Source: Thermoflexales bacterium | GTDB taxonomy: Bacteria > Chloroflexota > Anaerolineae > Fen-1058 | Assembly (NCBI GenBank): GCA_016931085.1 | Contig: JAFGFO010000335.1 | Location: 1-36,773 of the forward strand | Reading direction: 5' to 3' | DNA length: 36,773 nt | Part shown: piece by piece, positions 30,801 through 36,773 of the stretch | How positions within the stretch are numbered: the stretch's first letter is position 1 | Layout: each line of letters starts with the position of its first letter | The notes under the pieces: generated by a model | Databases searched by the model: none | The model's input: only the letters and a program-made list of their open reading frames with translations | Told to the model about the DNA's origin: nothing | Position numbers and translations under genes: made by a program

Positions 30801-32443
30801 AAGGCGACGTTGGCCAGGGCCGGGCTGCTGCTATAATTGAACAGCCCACCGCCTCTGTCGGAGCGATTGCCGCTAAAGGCGACGTTGGTCAGGACTGGGT
30901 CGCTGTCGGTATTGAACATCCCCCCGCCGTCGCCGCTGGCCTGGTTGGCGTGAAAGCTCACGTTCGTCAAGTGCGCCTGGCTGTTGAGATTGTACATCCC
31001 GCCGCCGTCGCCGGCGCGGTTGCCGCTGAAAGTGACGTTGGCCAAGGCTGGGTCGCTGTAGCTATTGTACATCCCGCCGCCGTCGACGGCGATGTTGCCA
31101 CTGAAGGCGACGTCGGTCAAGACTGGGTCGCTGTAGCTATTGTACATCCCCCCGCCATACACAGCGTGATTGTCGCTGAATGTCACGTTCACCAGCGACA
31201 GGTATTCGTCGTTCCACAGCCCACCGCCATCGTCGGCCGCGCCATCCCGGATGGTCAGGCCGGAGATGGTCACCGTGATTTGCCCTGATCCAGCCGGATC
31301 ATCCACACCAAAGACCCGGCTGGTGCCGTTCCCGCTGACGGCCAATTGGTCGGGGCCGGGACCGTTGAGGGTCAGTGGCCGGTCGATCCACACTTCACCA
31401 CTGGTCAGGCTGATGACGGCCGGGTAGCTGAGGGCAAAGTCAATCCTGCCGCCAGGACACACGTCAGCCGCCGCCTGGCGCAGCGAGCCTGGGCCGCCAT
31501 CGGCCGGGTTGGTCACGGTGATCTGAGTGCTGCAAACCTCGAGTGTGGCTGAGCCGGTGTGCGATGCAAGGGCCTGGGGGCTGGTGATGCTGGCCGTGTT
31601 GGTGACCAAGTCTCCAAGGAGTTGAGATGGGCTGAGCACGCCGCTGAGGGTGATGATACCGCCCTGGCCAGGCGCCAGGTCTTGGACACTCCAGGCCAAG
31701 TTAGGTGGGCTGCCGGTCTGCGTGATGGCCGCGCCGCTGCTGCCTACTACGGCCGGGTTGACCAGGGCTGGTGGCAGGCTGTCGGTGAGGATCACGCCGG
31801 CCGCGGTGGCATTGCCTCTGTTGGTGAAAACGAGCGTGTAGGTGACAGGCGCACCGGGAGGGGCGAATGGTGACTCGATGGCCTTGGCTAGCCTGAGGAT
31901 GGGCCTGGGCGTGCCGCACGTGACCTGGATGGTGCCGTTGACGATGTGAGGGTCGACAGTGTCCTCGTAATAGTCTCCGATTATGGCCCACGGCAGCGAC
32001 CAGGGGGCGCCGGTGCAGTCGGGGACGGTCACGTCGACGCAAAAGTCATACGTGCCGGGATCCCAAGCGCCGCAGCCACTTGGGTAAGGGTCTGTCTGCC
32101 AGTAGACCACTTTTTCCGTGGTCGAATAAGTTGAGCTGACAGTCGTGTAGCAGCCGTATCCCCCATCGGCTGGCGGGCTGCTGTTGGCAGCCACTGCATC
32201 GACGACCCAATCGTCGGGCAGGTCTACTTCGAAGCGATCTACGTACTCGTCGTCGGCGCTCGACACGCTGACGTTGAAGCACACCTCCACAGACACACCG
32301 GGGGCGAGGTCGGCGGGTATGACGGCGTTGACGCCTGAGCCGCCGATATCGGCGCGGCTCGCGCCGGGCAACCCTGCCAACAGCAGCAGGACAAGCCCAA
32401 AGCTCAAGACAATCGCAAATGGAAAAGCCAGTCGTGTTTTCAT
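27854..32443 (-). CDS. Large secreted beta-helix/DUF11 surface protein
   Basis: Surface protein of 1529 residues. Signal peptide (about 1-31); a Cys-containing all-beta N-terminal domain; a DUF11 repeat (about 185-305, VTYTLVFTNRGNATAAGVILTDSLPP); a PMP-like right-handed beta-helix built of GGGMYN/NVTFSGN rungs (about 310-640) ending in an AIDAGD...GAYE block; then a second set of DUF11, CPGG-IDFAL block, beta-helix and AIDAGD...IGAYEL; finally a beta domain, a hydrophobic C-terminal helix (WPVASLVASLLVLGMAAAL) and a basic tail (SQRRRA), a sorting or anchoring signal. No catalytic residues are recognised; adhesion or matrix binding is likely. The ribosome-binding site AAAGGAGAG lies 19 bases behind the stand-alone receiver gene, so it is co-transcribed with it. 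Confidence 0.9.
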   Translation of the reverse strand: MKTRLAFPFAIVLSFGLVLLLLAGLPGASRADIGGSGVNAVIPADLAPGVSVEVCFNVSVSSADDEYVDRFEVDLPDDWVVDAVAANSSPPADGGYGCYTTVSSTYSTTEKVVYWQTDPYPSGCGAWDPGTYDFCVDVTVPDCTGAPWSLPWAIIGDYYEDTVDPHIVNGTIQVTCGTPRPILRLAKAIESPFAPPGAPVTYTLVFTNRGNATAAGVILTDSLPPALVNPAVVGSSGAAITQTGSPPNLAWSVQDLAPGQGGIITLSGVLSPSQLLGDLVTNTASITSPQALASHTGSATLEVCSTQITVTNPADGGPGSLRQAAADVCPGGRIDFALSYPAVISLTSGEVWIDRPLTLNGPGPDQLAVSGNGTSRVFGVDDPAGSGQITVTISGLTIRDGAADDGGGLWNDEYLSLVNVTFSDNHAVYGGGMYNSYSDPVLTDVAFSGNIAVDGGGMYNSYSDPALANVTFSGNRAGDGGGMYNLNSQAHLTNVSFHANQASGDGGGMFNTDSDPVLTNVAFSGNRSDRGGGLFNYSSSPALANVAFSGNRANDGGGLYNLTNSQPRLTNVTLSGNRASGDGGGLYNYFWSDCSIQNSLVWGNEPDQVYNKYSDPTIAFSDIQGSGGSGPAWGTVVGLDGGGNLDVDPRFVNPVDPMVAPTMAGDLHLRPGSPAIDAGDAALVPTDTLDLDGDGDTAEALPFDLAGQPRVAYGGVDMGAYEFQPGLYLLKSVNPASQAAGQRITYTLTALNTFTDTTIGGGVISDSLPPRLTFAGPITLDPPTAGTAGTAPPTLVTGLGIGPGGVVTITFPVTIQAGLLTGLRVANTAAITSEQTPAPYLAYAATRVCGGSSMLVTNTVDHVSSQPEPGTLRQAVAEVCPGGQIDFALTYPAAITLTGGELLIDKALSLNGPGAGQLAISGGGASRVFKIDRPGGAGQIAVSLSGITIRDGSANEGGGMWSDENPVLTDVLFTNNTATVGGGLYSTNGGSPSLRAVSFISNAAANGGGMCSSGGAPALTNVTFVSNTASNVGGGMYGDVAHPTLTNVDFRANESASRGGALYSQRGSLVLMGVTFSANRSSDGGGLYNYEGSPVLTDITFDANIAARGGGLYNYNNKLILTDVTFNANQADEGGGLYNYEGSPSLTDVTFSTNRATSGGAIYNDTAALTLFDAAIVSNTATGNGGGTYAYNGAVTMTNSTVGGNVGSGGAGGIRSNGGTVTLVNTTIRANQGITGGGLRVLNGEIILHNSIVAENSGSSDCVVEANASINSLGYNLDSDGTCSLAAAGDISHTNPLLGPLADYGGGTLSYALLPNSPAIDAGDPAACPPTDQRGQPRGDLRCDIGAYELQLADSDTVVKTGLSAPSMASFGPTLISVTVTGGDAGTITATRRSAYPGGSQDPGELPSTWYLTSTGSAFTLTLGFCYTEADLVGLNESSLGVFRWEDSGTGYNWVLKPSTVTSHCVVVSDVTGLSAWTLFDVSQAPNQPTAITLGTLTAKEPQWPVASLVASLLVLGMAAALGSQRRRA

Positions 32444-32462
32444 TTTTCTCTCTCCTTTTGAA

Positions 32463-32843
32463 CTATGTGCTTGGCATCAGGTCCGCCAGGGTTTTGAAAA
32501 AGCTTTCGACGGAAAAGCCGGCCTGGATCACGGCATCCGCGCCGGCTGTGTGTGCCTTGTTCATTTGGCCGCTCGTGTGTACCAGAACACAGCACCGGAC
32601 GTGAGGCCAGCCGGCTCGGATCTGCTGCAACGTCTGCCAAACCTGGTTGTCCGCCAGGCCGGCGTCCAGCAAGACCAACTGGGGTGGATGCTGGGCGATG
32701 GTCCGTAAGGCCGCCTGGCCGTCATCTACTTGCTCGATGGCTGTAACAAAGCCGCTGGCTTGCAGCAGTACGCTCAGCCCATCGCGTAGACGCCCGGGTG
32801 AAGCAACAATCAAGACTGAGACAGATTGGGACATCTTGCTCAT
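32463..32843 (-). CDS. Stand-alone degenerate response-regulator receiver domain
   Basis: Receiver-fold protein of 126 residues with no output domain. The phosphoacceptor aspartate position is kept (LVLLDAG, D60) and Thr90 (LVHTSG) fits the switch threonine. The acidic pair that holds magnesium is replaced by A14-S15 (LIVASPG), and the conserved lysine is replaced by Gln107 (AVIQAG). Magnesium-dependent phosphorylation is therefore doubtful; it may be a pseudo-receiver working by protein contact. The ATG at 32843 lacks a spaced ribosome-binding site and falls in a -10 box; the ATG at 32834 (MSQSVSV) is a good alternative. It lies 19 bases before the surface-protein gene and behind an intrinsic terminator that follows the NarL-type regulator. 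Confidence 0.82.
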   Translation of the reverse strand: MSKMSQSVSVLIVASPGRLRDGLSVLLQASGFVTAIEQVDDGQAALRTIAQHPPQLVLLDAGLADNQVWQTLQQIRAGWPHVRCCVLVHTSGQMNKAHTAGADAVIQAGFSVESFFKTLADLMPST

Positions 32844-32871
32844 TATAGCGCCATGCTGCTCCCACGCGCAA
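32842..32871 (-). promoter_or_regulatory. Possible promoter of the receiver/surface-protein operon
   Basis: Minus strand: -35 TTGCGC (32871-32866), 18-base spacer, -10 TATAAT (32847-32842). The -10 is perfect, the -35 matches four of six. The start point would be near 32835, next to the ATG at 32834, implying an almost leaderless message. Confidence 0.5.
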
Positions 32872-32875
32872 TGGC

Positions 32876-32898
32876 AAAAATGCTACTCTTAGGTAGCA
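32876..32898 (-). terminator. Intrinsic terminator after the NarL-type regulator gene
   Basis: Minus strand: stem TGCTAC/GTAGCA (32898-32893 with 32886-32881), 6-base loop, then five T residues (32880-32876). It lies 38 bases after the regulator stop and separates the two-component genes from the receiver/surface-protein genes. Confidence 0.65.
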
Positions 32899-32935
32899 AA
32901 AATGACCATTTTTGGGAAAAAGGGGGGCGGGTCCC

Positions 32936-33583
32936 TTATTCGAGTTCAGCCCAGCCTTTGCGGAGGGCATGCAAGGCGGCCTGGGTGCGGTTGGCCAGGT
33001 GCAGCTTGTCGAGGATGCTGCCGACGTGCTTGGCAACGGTGCGTTCCTGGATACACAGCTTGGCGGCGATCTCGCCGTTCGACATGCCGCGCGCAATGAG
33101 GCGGAGCGTTTCAAGCTCGCGTTCGGATAGCGCCTCCGCTGTGGCCGGCGCCTCAGAGGGCTGCTGCATCTCGCGCATGACCTTGATCGCGATGGCGGGA
33201 TCCAAAGATACGTGTCCACCTGCCACGTCGCGGATGGCGCTCAGCAGTCGGTCGTGAGTGGTGTCCTTGAGCAAATAGCCCAATGCCCCCGCCTTGATGG
33301 CTGCAAATACCTTTTCGTCGTGCGCAAAGCTGGTCAGCACCAGGACGCGTGCCTGGGGATTGGCTCGCTTGATTTCTCGAATGGCTTGTACTCCATCCAT
33401 GCGAGGCATCACCAGGTCCATCAAGATGATGTCGGGCTGCAGCGCCTGGGCCAAAGAGACCGCTTCCGGCCCATCAACGGCACGCCCGGCCAGTGCCATA
33501 TCCGGCTGCGTAGCTACGATTGCGCTCAAGCCTTCCCTCACAATGAGGTGGTCGTCGGCGATGAGGATGCGAATTTTTTTCAT
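32936..33583 (-). CDS. NarL/FixJ-type response regulator
   Basis: DNA-binding regulator of 215 residues. The receiver (about 1-120) is complete: acidic pair D10-D11 (IADDH), phosphoacceptor D56 (ILMDLVMP), switch threonine in VLTSF and lysine in YLLKD. The LuxR-type helix-turn-helix is at about 150-210 (LSERELETLRLIARGMSNGEIAAKL, TVAKHVGSILDKLHL). It is the evident partner of the kinase encoded just upstream. The ATG at 33583 is chosen, with GGGGAG 8 bases before it; a GTG at 33592 overlaps the kinase stop and is the alternative. An intrinsic terminator follows the gene. Confidence 0.95.
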   Translation of the reverse strand: MKKIRILIADDHLIVREGLSAIVATQPDMALAGRAVDGPEAVSLAQALQPDIILMDLVMPRMDGVQAIREIKRANPQARVLVLTSFAHDEKVFAAIKAGALGYLLKDTTHDRLLSAIRDVAGGHVSLDPAIAIKVMREMQQPSEAPATAEALSERELETLRLIARGMSNGEIAAKLCIQERTVAKHVGSILDKLHLANRTQAALHALRKGWAELE

Positions 33584-33588
33584 GCTTC

Positions 33589-36435
33589 TCACTCCCCGCG
33601 AAGCGTTCCTACTTCTCGCGAAGCGTCCCTACTTTCTACCATCATCTTCACCTGTGTGCCCCGTCCTGGCTGCGTCACAATGTCCAACCGGCCGCCGATT
33701 TCCTCAATGCGCGCCCGCATATTGGCCAAGCCCATCCCGCCCGGGCTGAGCGTGGCAGGGTCAAAACCGCAGCCATCATCCACAATCTCTAGCAGCACAG
33801 CTTCTCCTTCACGACTCAAGCACACGCTTACAGACGCGGCGCGAGCGTGCCTAAGGGCGTTGTTCAAAGCCTCGCAGGTGATCTGGTACAGGGCTACTTC
33901 GACTGGCTGGGGCAGGCGGATGGTCTCGTCGGCCAGCAAGCGCGCTTGCACGTTGGCGCGGCCTTCCACAGCAGCTAGGCGCTCGTGGATCGCGCCCACC
34001 AGCCCTTCCTGCTCCAATGCCAGCGGGCGCAACTGGTAAATGAACAAGCGCATCTCCCTGAGTGCCTGGCAAGTCGCTTCTCCCATAAAGCCAAACGTGT
34101 GGCCCAGTGCGTCCAGCGCTCCCGTCTCGAGTTGGAGTTGCCCGGCTTCGGCCAACGCGGCCAGGCCGTAGAGGGATTGTGTGATCGAATCGTGCAAGTC
34201 GCGCCCGATGCGTTGCCGCTCTTCGAGTACAGCCGCTTGTTGGCGCAGCCGGTCGCTTTGCACTGCCAGCCCAATCTGGTCAGCAATCGAGGCCAGCAGG
34301 GCCAGCTCTTCCACATTGAAGGTATGGCCTGTTTTGCGTGCCAGGCACACAATGCCCAGTGTTTGTCCCCTGGCTTGCACCTTGGTCAGAAGCAGCGTCA
34401 GCGGATAGCCCCGTTGTAGTATCTCAGGCAGGCGGGGATCGGCCACCGCATTGGGTATCAGCACAGATTCACGCTGCGCCATCAACCACTCCACTACGTC
34501 GCGTTCGGTCAGCCAACCGCGCAATCGGTCGAGCGTATCCATGGGAAAGCCGGGGACAGCTAAACATACCAGGGAGGGTGATTGCGCCAGTGCTTCTTGC
34601 GCCTCGCCCAACAAGTGGATAAGGCCTGCTTCCGCCTGCATGGTCGTGACAGTTTGCGATAACGATTCGTTCAATATCGCTCCTGATCCAGTGGCCTGGT
34701 TGGCGATCGCTGACACGGCGTACAAAGCCGACAAATCGCGTGTCCGGTCGATCACCTGTTGTTCCAGCGTGAGGTTCAGGGCCTGCAGTTGCTCTTCGGC
34801 TATTTGCCGCCTGGCAATTTCCAACTGCAAGCTGGCTTTCGAGTCTTGCAGCGAGCGCACCGTCTTGTTAAAGGCCTGGGTCAGGAAACCGATCTCGTCT
34901 TCCTCTAGAACTGGCACGACCACGCCCAAGTTGCCAGCGTCGACCTGTGCCATCCCGCCCATCAGATTATAGACAGGCAGAACCAGGTTGACCTTGAAAA
35001 AACGAGGAAAGATCAGCAGCATCGCGAGTGTCGTGCCGGCAAGCAGGTAGACCACAGGCAAGGCTTTTTGGTGAAGCGCCTGGCGATAGGCCAGGTAGCT
35101 GTAACCTACCTCGTAAAGCGTCTGCCTATCTTCCGAGGCGAACGTGTAGCGGATGTAGTGTCCTTCTGGATTATCAAACACCCCTCGATAAGCAGGCGCT
35201 CCTTCCGGAGATATGAACTTGTTCTCCACCCGCTTGGACAGCCGCCGCTGATCCTGGCCAATTGGCCCAAGCCAGGGATTTTCCAACAGTACTTCAAAGT
35301 GCCCCTGTTCAAGACTGCTCTTCATCAGGGCGTCTTGATCTGCCAAGTCTTGAGCGTTCAAGCTGTATCCTTGGCCATCCAGGCGCGAAAAGAGCATCCG
35401 GTACTGTGCGGAAAACAGCCCGCCATCGGCGGGGCGTGCGGCGATGTACTGAACTGCCGGAGGAACGCTGCCCACGTCGTAGTTGGCCACCAGGCTGCGA
35501 AGATAGACCAAGTCGTCTTGCCGGGCTTGCTCGTAATCGTTCAAGCTCTCGTTTAGCATAATGCGACCAGCCAATTCCAAGATCACCAGAACAGTGAGCA
35601 ATGCGATGCCTGCTAGCTTGACGATGAGACTGGTGGGAATCGCGCCGTGATTCAGGTAGGTCAGGACGAGGATGAAGAGAGCCAGCATGTAAGTCGTGGC
35701 AAAACTGCCCGCTGGCAGTGCGCCTTGGACTTCGACGTTGTGGAGCAGTACGATAATGGGCACAAGAGTAGATACCACAGCCAAAGTTCGCGTTGCCTGG
35801 GCTTCTCTCCCCTGAGGTTGCCACAAGGCCTGAAGTGCCCGGCGCCACCCCGATGTCTCGAAAGAGAGCCTGGTCTCGCTGGCTTCTCGGCTGGCATCGG
35901 CCGACAAGTAGATGGTTTTACGTACCCATATGATGACTACCCAGACTTGTCCCAAGGGATGCAAGATGTCGAATAAGCCAAAGGAGCTAAGCCATAGATT
36001 TCCTGAAGTAGTCAGGCCATACCAAAACTGGGCAAAATTGTAGCTTGGTAGCTTGGGGGTAAAAGTCGCTTCGCATAGTATCATAAGCAGTAAGCCCGCG
36101 CCTATCCCGCCCATGATGACCAATACGGCTCGGGCTTCGCGGACTGCCCAGCCTGGATTGGGGAAATAGTAGGCAAATTGAAGCGCACAAGTCAGCCCTA
36201 ACCACGCAGAGACGAGGCCGCCTATCCAATCGATGTAACCTCCCAAGGGAGTGTAAATGGCGCTGGCGGCAAATTTGGACAGCACCAGCAGCATCCAGCT
36301 GGCCATCCAGCCAGCAAAGAGCCATGCGGTGAGGGATTTGTTTTTCCGGATGAGGAGATAGCCCAAGATGACCAGGTGCAAGACCAGGATGGGCAAGTAG
36401 CCCATCGCGGTGGGAGACAGCATGAACCGGTTCAT
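33589..36435 (-). CDS. Membrane sensor histidine kinase (HisKA_3/NarX-like)
   Basis: Integral-membrane kinase of 948 residues. About eight N-terminal hydrophobic helices (about 10-285) precede an external sensor stretch (about 290-465) between two further helices, then a HAMP domain (about 490-545), a coiled coil (about 545-580), a GAF-type domain (about 590-740), the dimerisation/phosphotransfer box ERQRIGRDLHDSITQSLYG with the histidine in DLHD, and an HATPase domain with EALNNALRHA, DDGCGFD and GGMGLANM. This is the class that phosphorylates NarL-type regulators, and such a gene follows 5 bases after the stop. The ligand is unknown. The ATG at 36435 is used; a TTG at 36453 or an ATG at 36423 is possible, and no ribosome-binding site is clear. 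Confidence 0.93.
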   Translation of the reverse strand: MNRFMLSPTAMGYLPILVLHLVILGYLLIRKNKSLTAWLFAGWMASWMLLVLSKFAASAIYTPLGGYIDWIGGLVSAWLGLTCALQFAYYFPNPGWAVREARAVLVIMGGIGAGLLLMILCEATFTPKLPSYNFAQFWYGLTTSGNLWLSSFGLFDILHPLGQVWVVIIWVRKTIYLSADASREASETRLSFETSGWRRALQALWQPQGREAQATRTLAVVSTLVPIIVLLHNVEVQGALPAGSFATTYMLALFILVLTYLNHGAIPTSLIVKLAGIALLTVLVILELAGRIMLNESLNDYEQARQDDLVYLRSLVANYDVGSVPPAVQYIAARPADGGLFSAQYRMLFSRLDGQGYSLNAQDLADQDALMKSSLEQGHFEVLLENPWLGPIGQDQRRLSKRVENKFISPEGAPAYRGVFDNPEGHYIRYTFASEDRQTLYEVGYSYLAYRQALHQKALPVVYLLAGTTLAMLLIFPRFFKVNLVLPVYNLMGGMAQVDAGNLGVVVPVLEEDEIGFLTQAFNKTVRSLQDSKASLQLEIARRQIAEEQLQALNLTLEQQVIDRTRDLSALYAVSAIANQATGSGAILNESLSQTVTTMQAEAGLIHLLGEAQEALAQSPSLVCLAVPGFPMDTLDRLRGWLTERDVVEWLMAQRESVLIPNAVADPRLPEILQRGYPLTLLLTKVQARGQTLGIVCLARKTGHTFNVEELALLASIADQIGLAVQSDRLRQQAAVLEERQRIGRDLHDSITQSLYGLAALAEAGQLQLETGALDALGHTFGFMGEATCQALREMRLFIYQLRPLALEQEGLVGAIHERLAAVEGRANVQARLLADETIRLPQPVEVALYQITCEALNNALRHARAASVSVCLSREGEAVLLEIVDDGCGFDPATLSPGGMGLANMRARIEEIGGRLDIVTQPGRGTQVKMMVESRDASREVGTLRGE

Positions 36436-36558
36436 GATTGCAGAATAATGCAAAGACTCTACTGAAATAACTATAATCTTACCGCGAAGGACGCTAAGAA
36501 GATTAAGGTATGGCTAAAGATTCTTCAAGGAATTGCTTGTTTTCATGTAACTACTCAG

Positions 36559-36659
36559 GTCACAGAGATACACGGAGCAAATAGAGTCTCACAGAGAAGA
36601 TTAGGCCTTTTTAAAGCCTCTGTGCATCTCTGTGTGCCCTCTGTGAGGCTCTGTGTAAC
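36559..36659. repeat. Imperfect inverted repeat, CACAGAG/CTCTGTG family
   Basis: The left half (36559-36606) carries TCACAGAGATACACGGAG and TCTCACAGAGAAG; the right half (36616-36659) carries CTCTGTG words in reverse complement. The centre AGGCCTTTTTAAAGCCT forms a small hairpin. It belongs to the same family as 7376-7440. The whole stretch 36436-36773 upstream of the kinase holds no gene; a TATAGT box near 36468 is the only promoter hint. Confidence 0.6.
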
Positions 36660-36733
36660 TAAAAATGTGCCAGGCTGAGTAGATACGTTTTCATCAAGAT
36701 TATTCATGCCAATATTAAAAATCTTTGCGCTCG

Positions 36734-36754
36734 CCAATCCCCGCAGGGGATTGG
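36734..36754. repeat. 9-bp perfect stem-loop near the window end
   Basis: CCAATCCCC (36734-36742) pairs with GGGGATTGG (36746-36754), loop GCA. The following 19 bases are too short to tell whether it belongs to a neighbouring gene's terminator or a dispersed element. Confidence 0.6.
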
Positions 36755-36773
36755 ATGCGTCTTGGCGGTGAAA

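Noticed and set aside
36555..36737. Short minus-strand open frame of 60 codons near the window end
   Set aside because: It consists mostly of the CACAGAG inverted repeat and has no ribosome-binding site.

Overview
The window looks like a chromosomal segment from a Chloroflexota bacterium (Anaerolineae/Caldilineae-like). The reasons are indirect: a peptide-family solute-binding lipoprotein with the charged VTKEV-type spacer common in that phylum, secreted proteins carrying a TYLPVV motif, a SpoVS gene in an otherwise non-sporulating gene set, TPR and HEAT proteins, DUF11/beta-helix surface proteins, and many small dispersed palindromes between genes. No rRNA, tRNA, CRISPR array, integrase, transposase or phage gene was seen.

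Region 1 (1-11400, all minus strand) reads as one carbohydrate-use locus, probably for pectin. From 5' to 3' on the minus strand it holds a secreted lectin-like protein, a secreted family-9 pectate lyase, a fumarylacetoacetase-family enzyme, a LacI-family regulator, and an ABC importer (binding lipoprotein, two permeases, and an ATPase cut by the window edge). Two sigma70-type promoters, in front of the regulator and of the lyase operon, have operators with AGCGCT cores placed directly downstream of the -10 box at 12-bp spacing. The regulator therefore probably controls itself and the lyase genes.

Region 2 (11400-20820) holds spoVS, transcribed divergently from the lyase operon, and a membrane-anchored TPR protein whose Shine-Dalgarno sequence lies inside a hairpin. 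On the opposite strand come an aldo/keto reductase and a CpaF ATPase-FAD dehydrogenase pair. Then, on the plus strand, come a cytoplasmic TPR protein, a TPR/HEAT protein and an ABC-ATPase/LytTR fusion with damaged ATPase motifs. A 98-bp MITE-like element and a 39-bp direct repeat sit between these genes.

Region 3 (20858-27689, plus strand) starts with a terminator and a new promoter. It encodes one ABC-2 exporter ATPase, three paralogous permeases with a metallo-beta-lactamase-fold hydrolase between the first and second, and a TAP-like alpha/beta hydrolase lipoprotein.

Region 4 (27854-36435, minus strand) holds a two-component system (a large membrane kinase and a NarL-type regulator), an intrinsic terminator, a stand-alone receiver lacking most catalytic residues, and directly behind it a 1529-residue beta-helix surface protein. 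The last 338 bases contain only imperfect inverted repeats and a hairpin.

The most notable points are the inferred LacI operator network of the pectin locus, the LytTR/degenerate-ABC fusion beside a one-ATPase three-permease exporter, the hairpin masking the ribosome-binding site at 11870, and a palindrome shared by a non-coding leader and a coding region.
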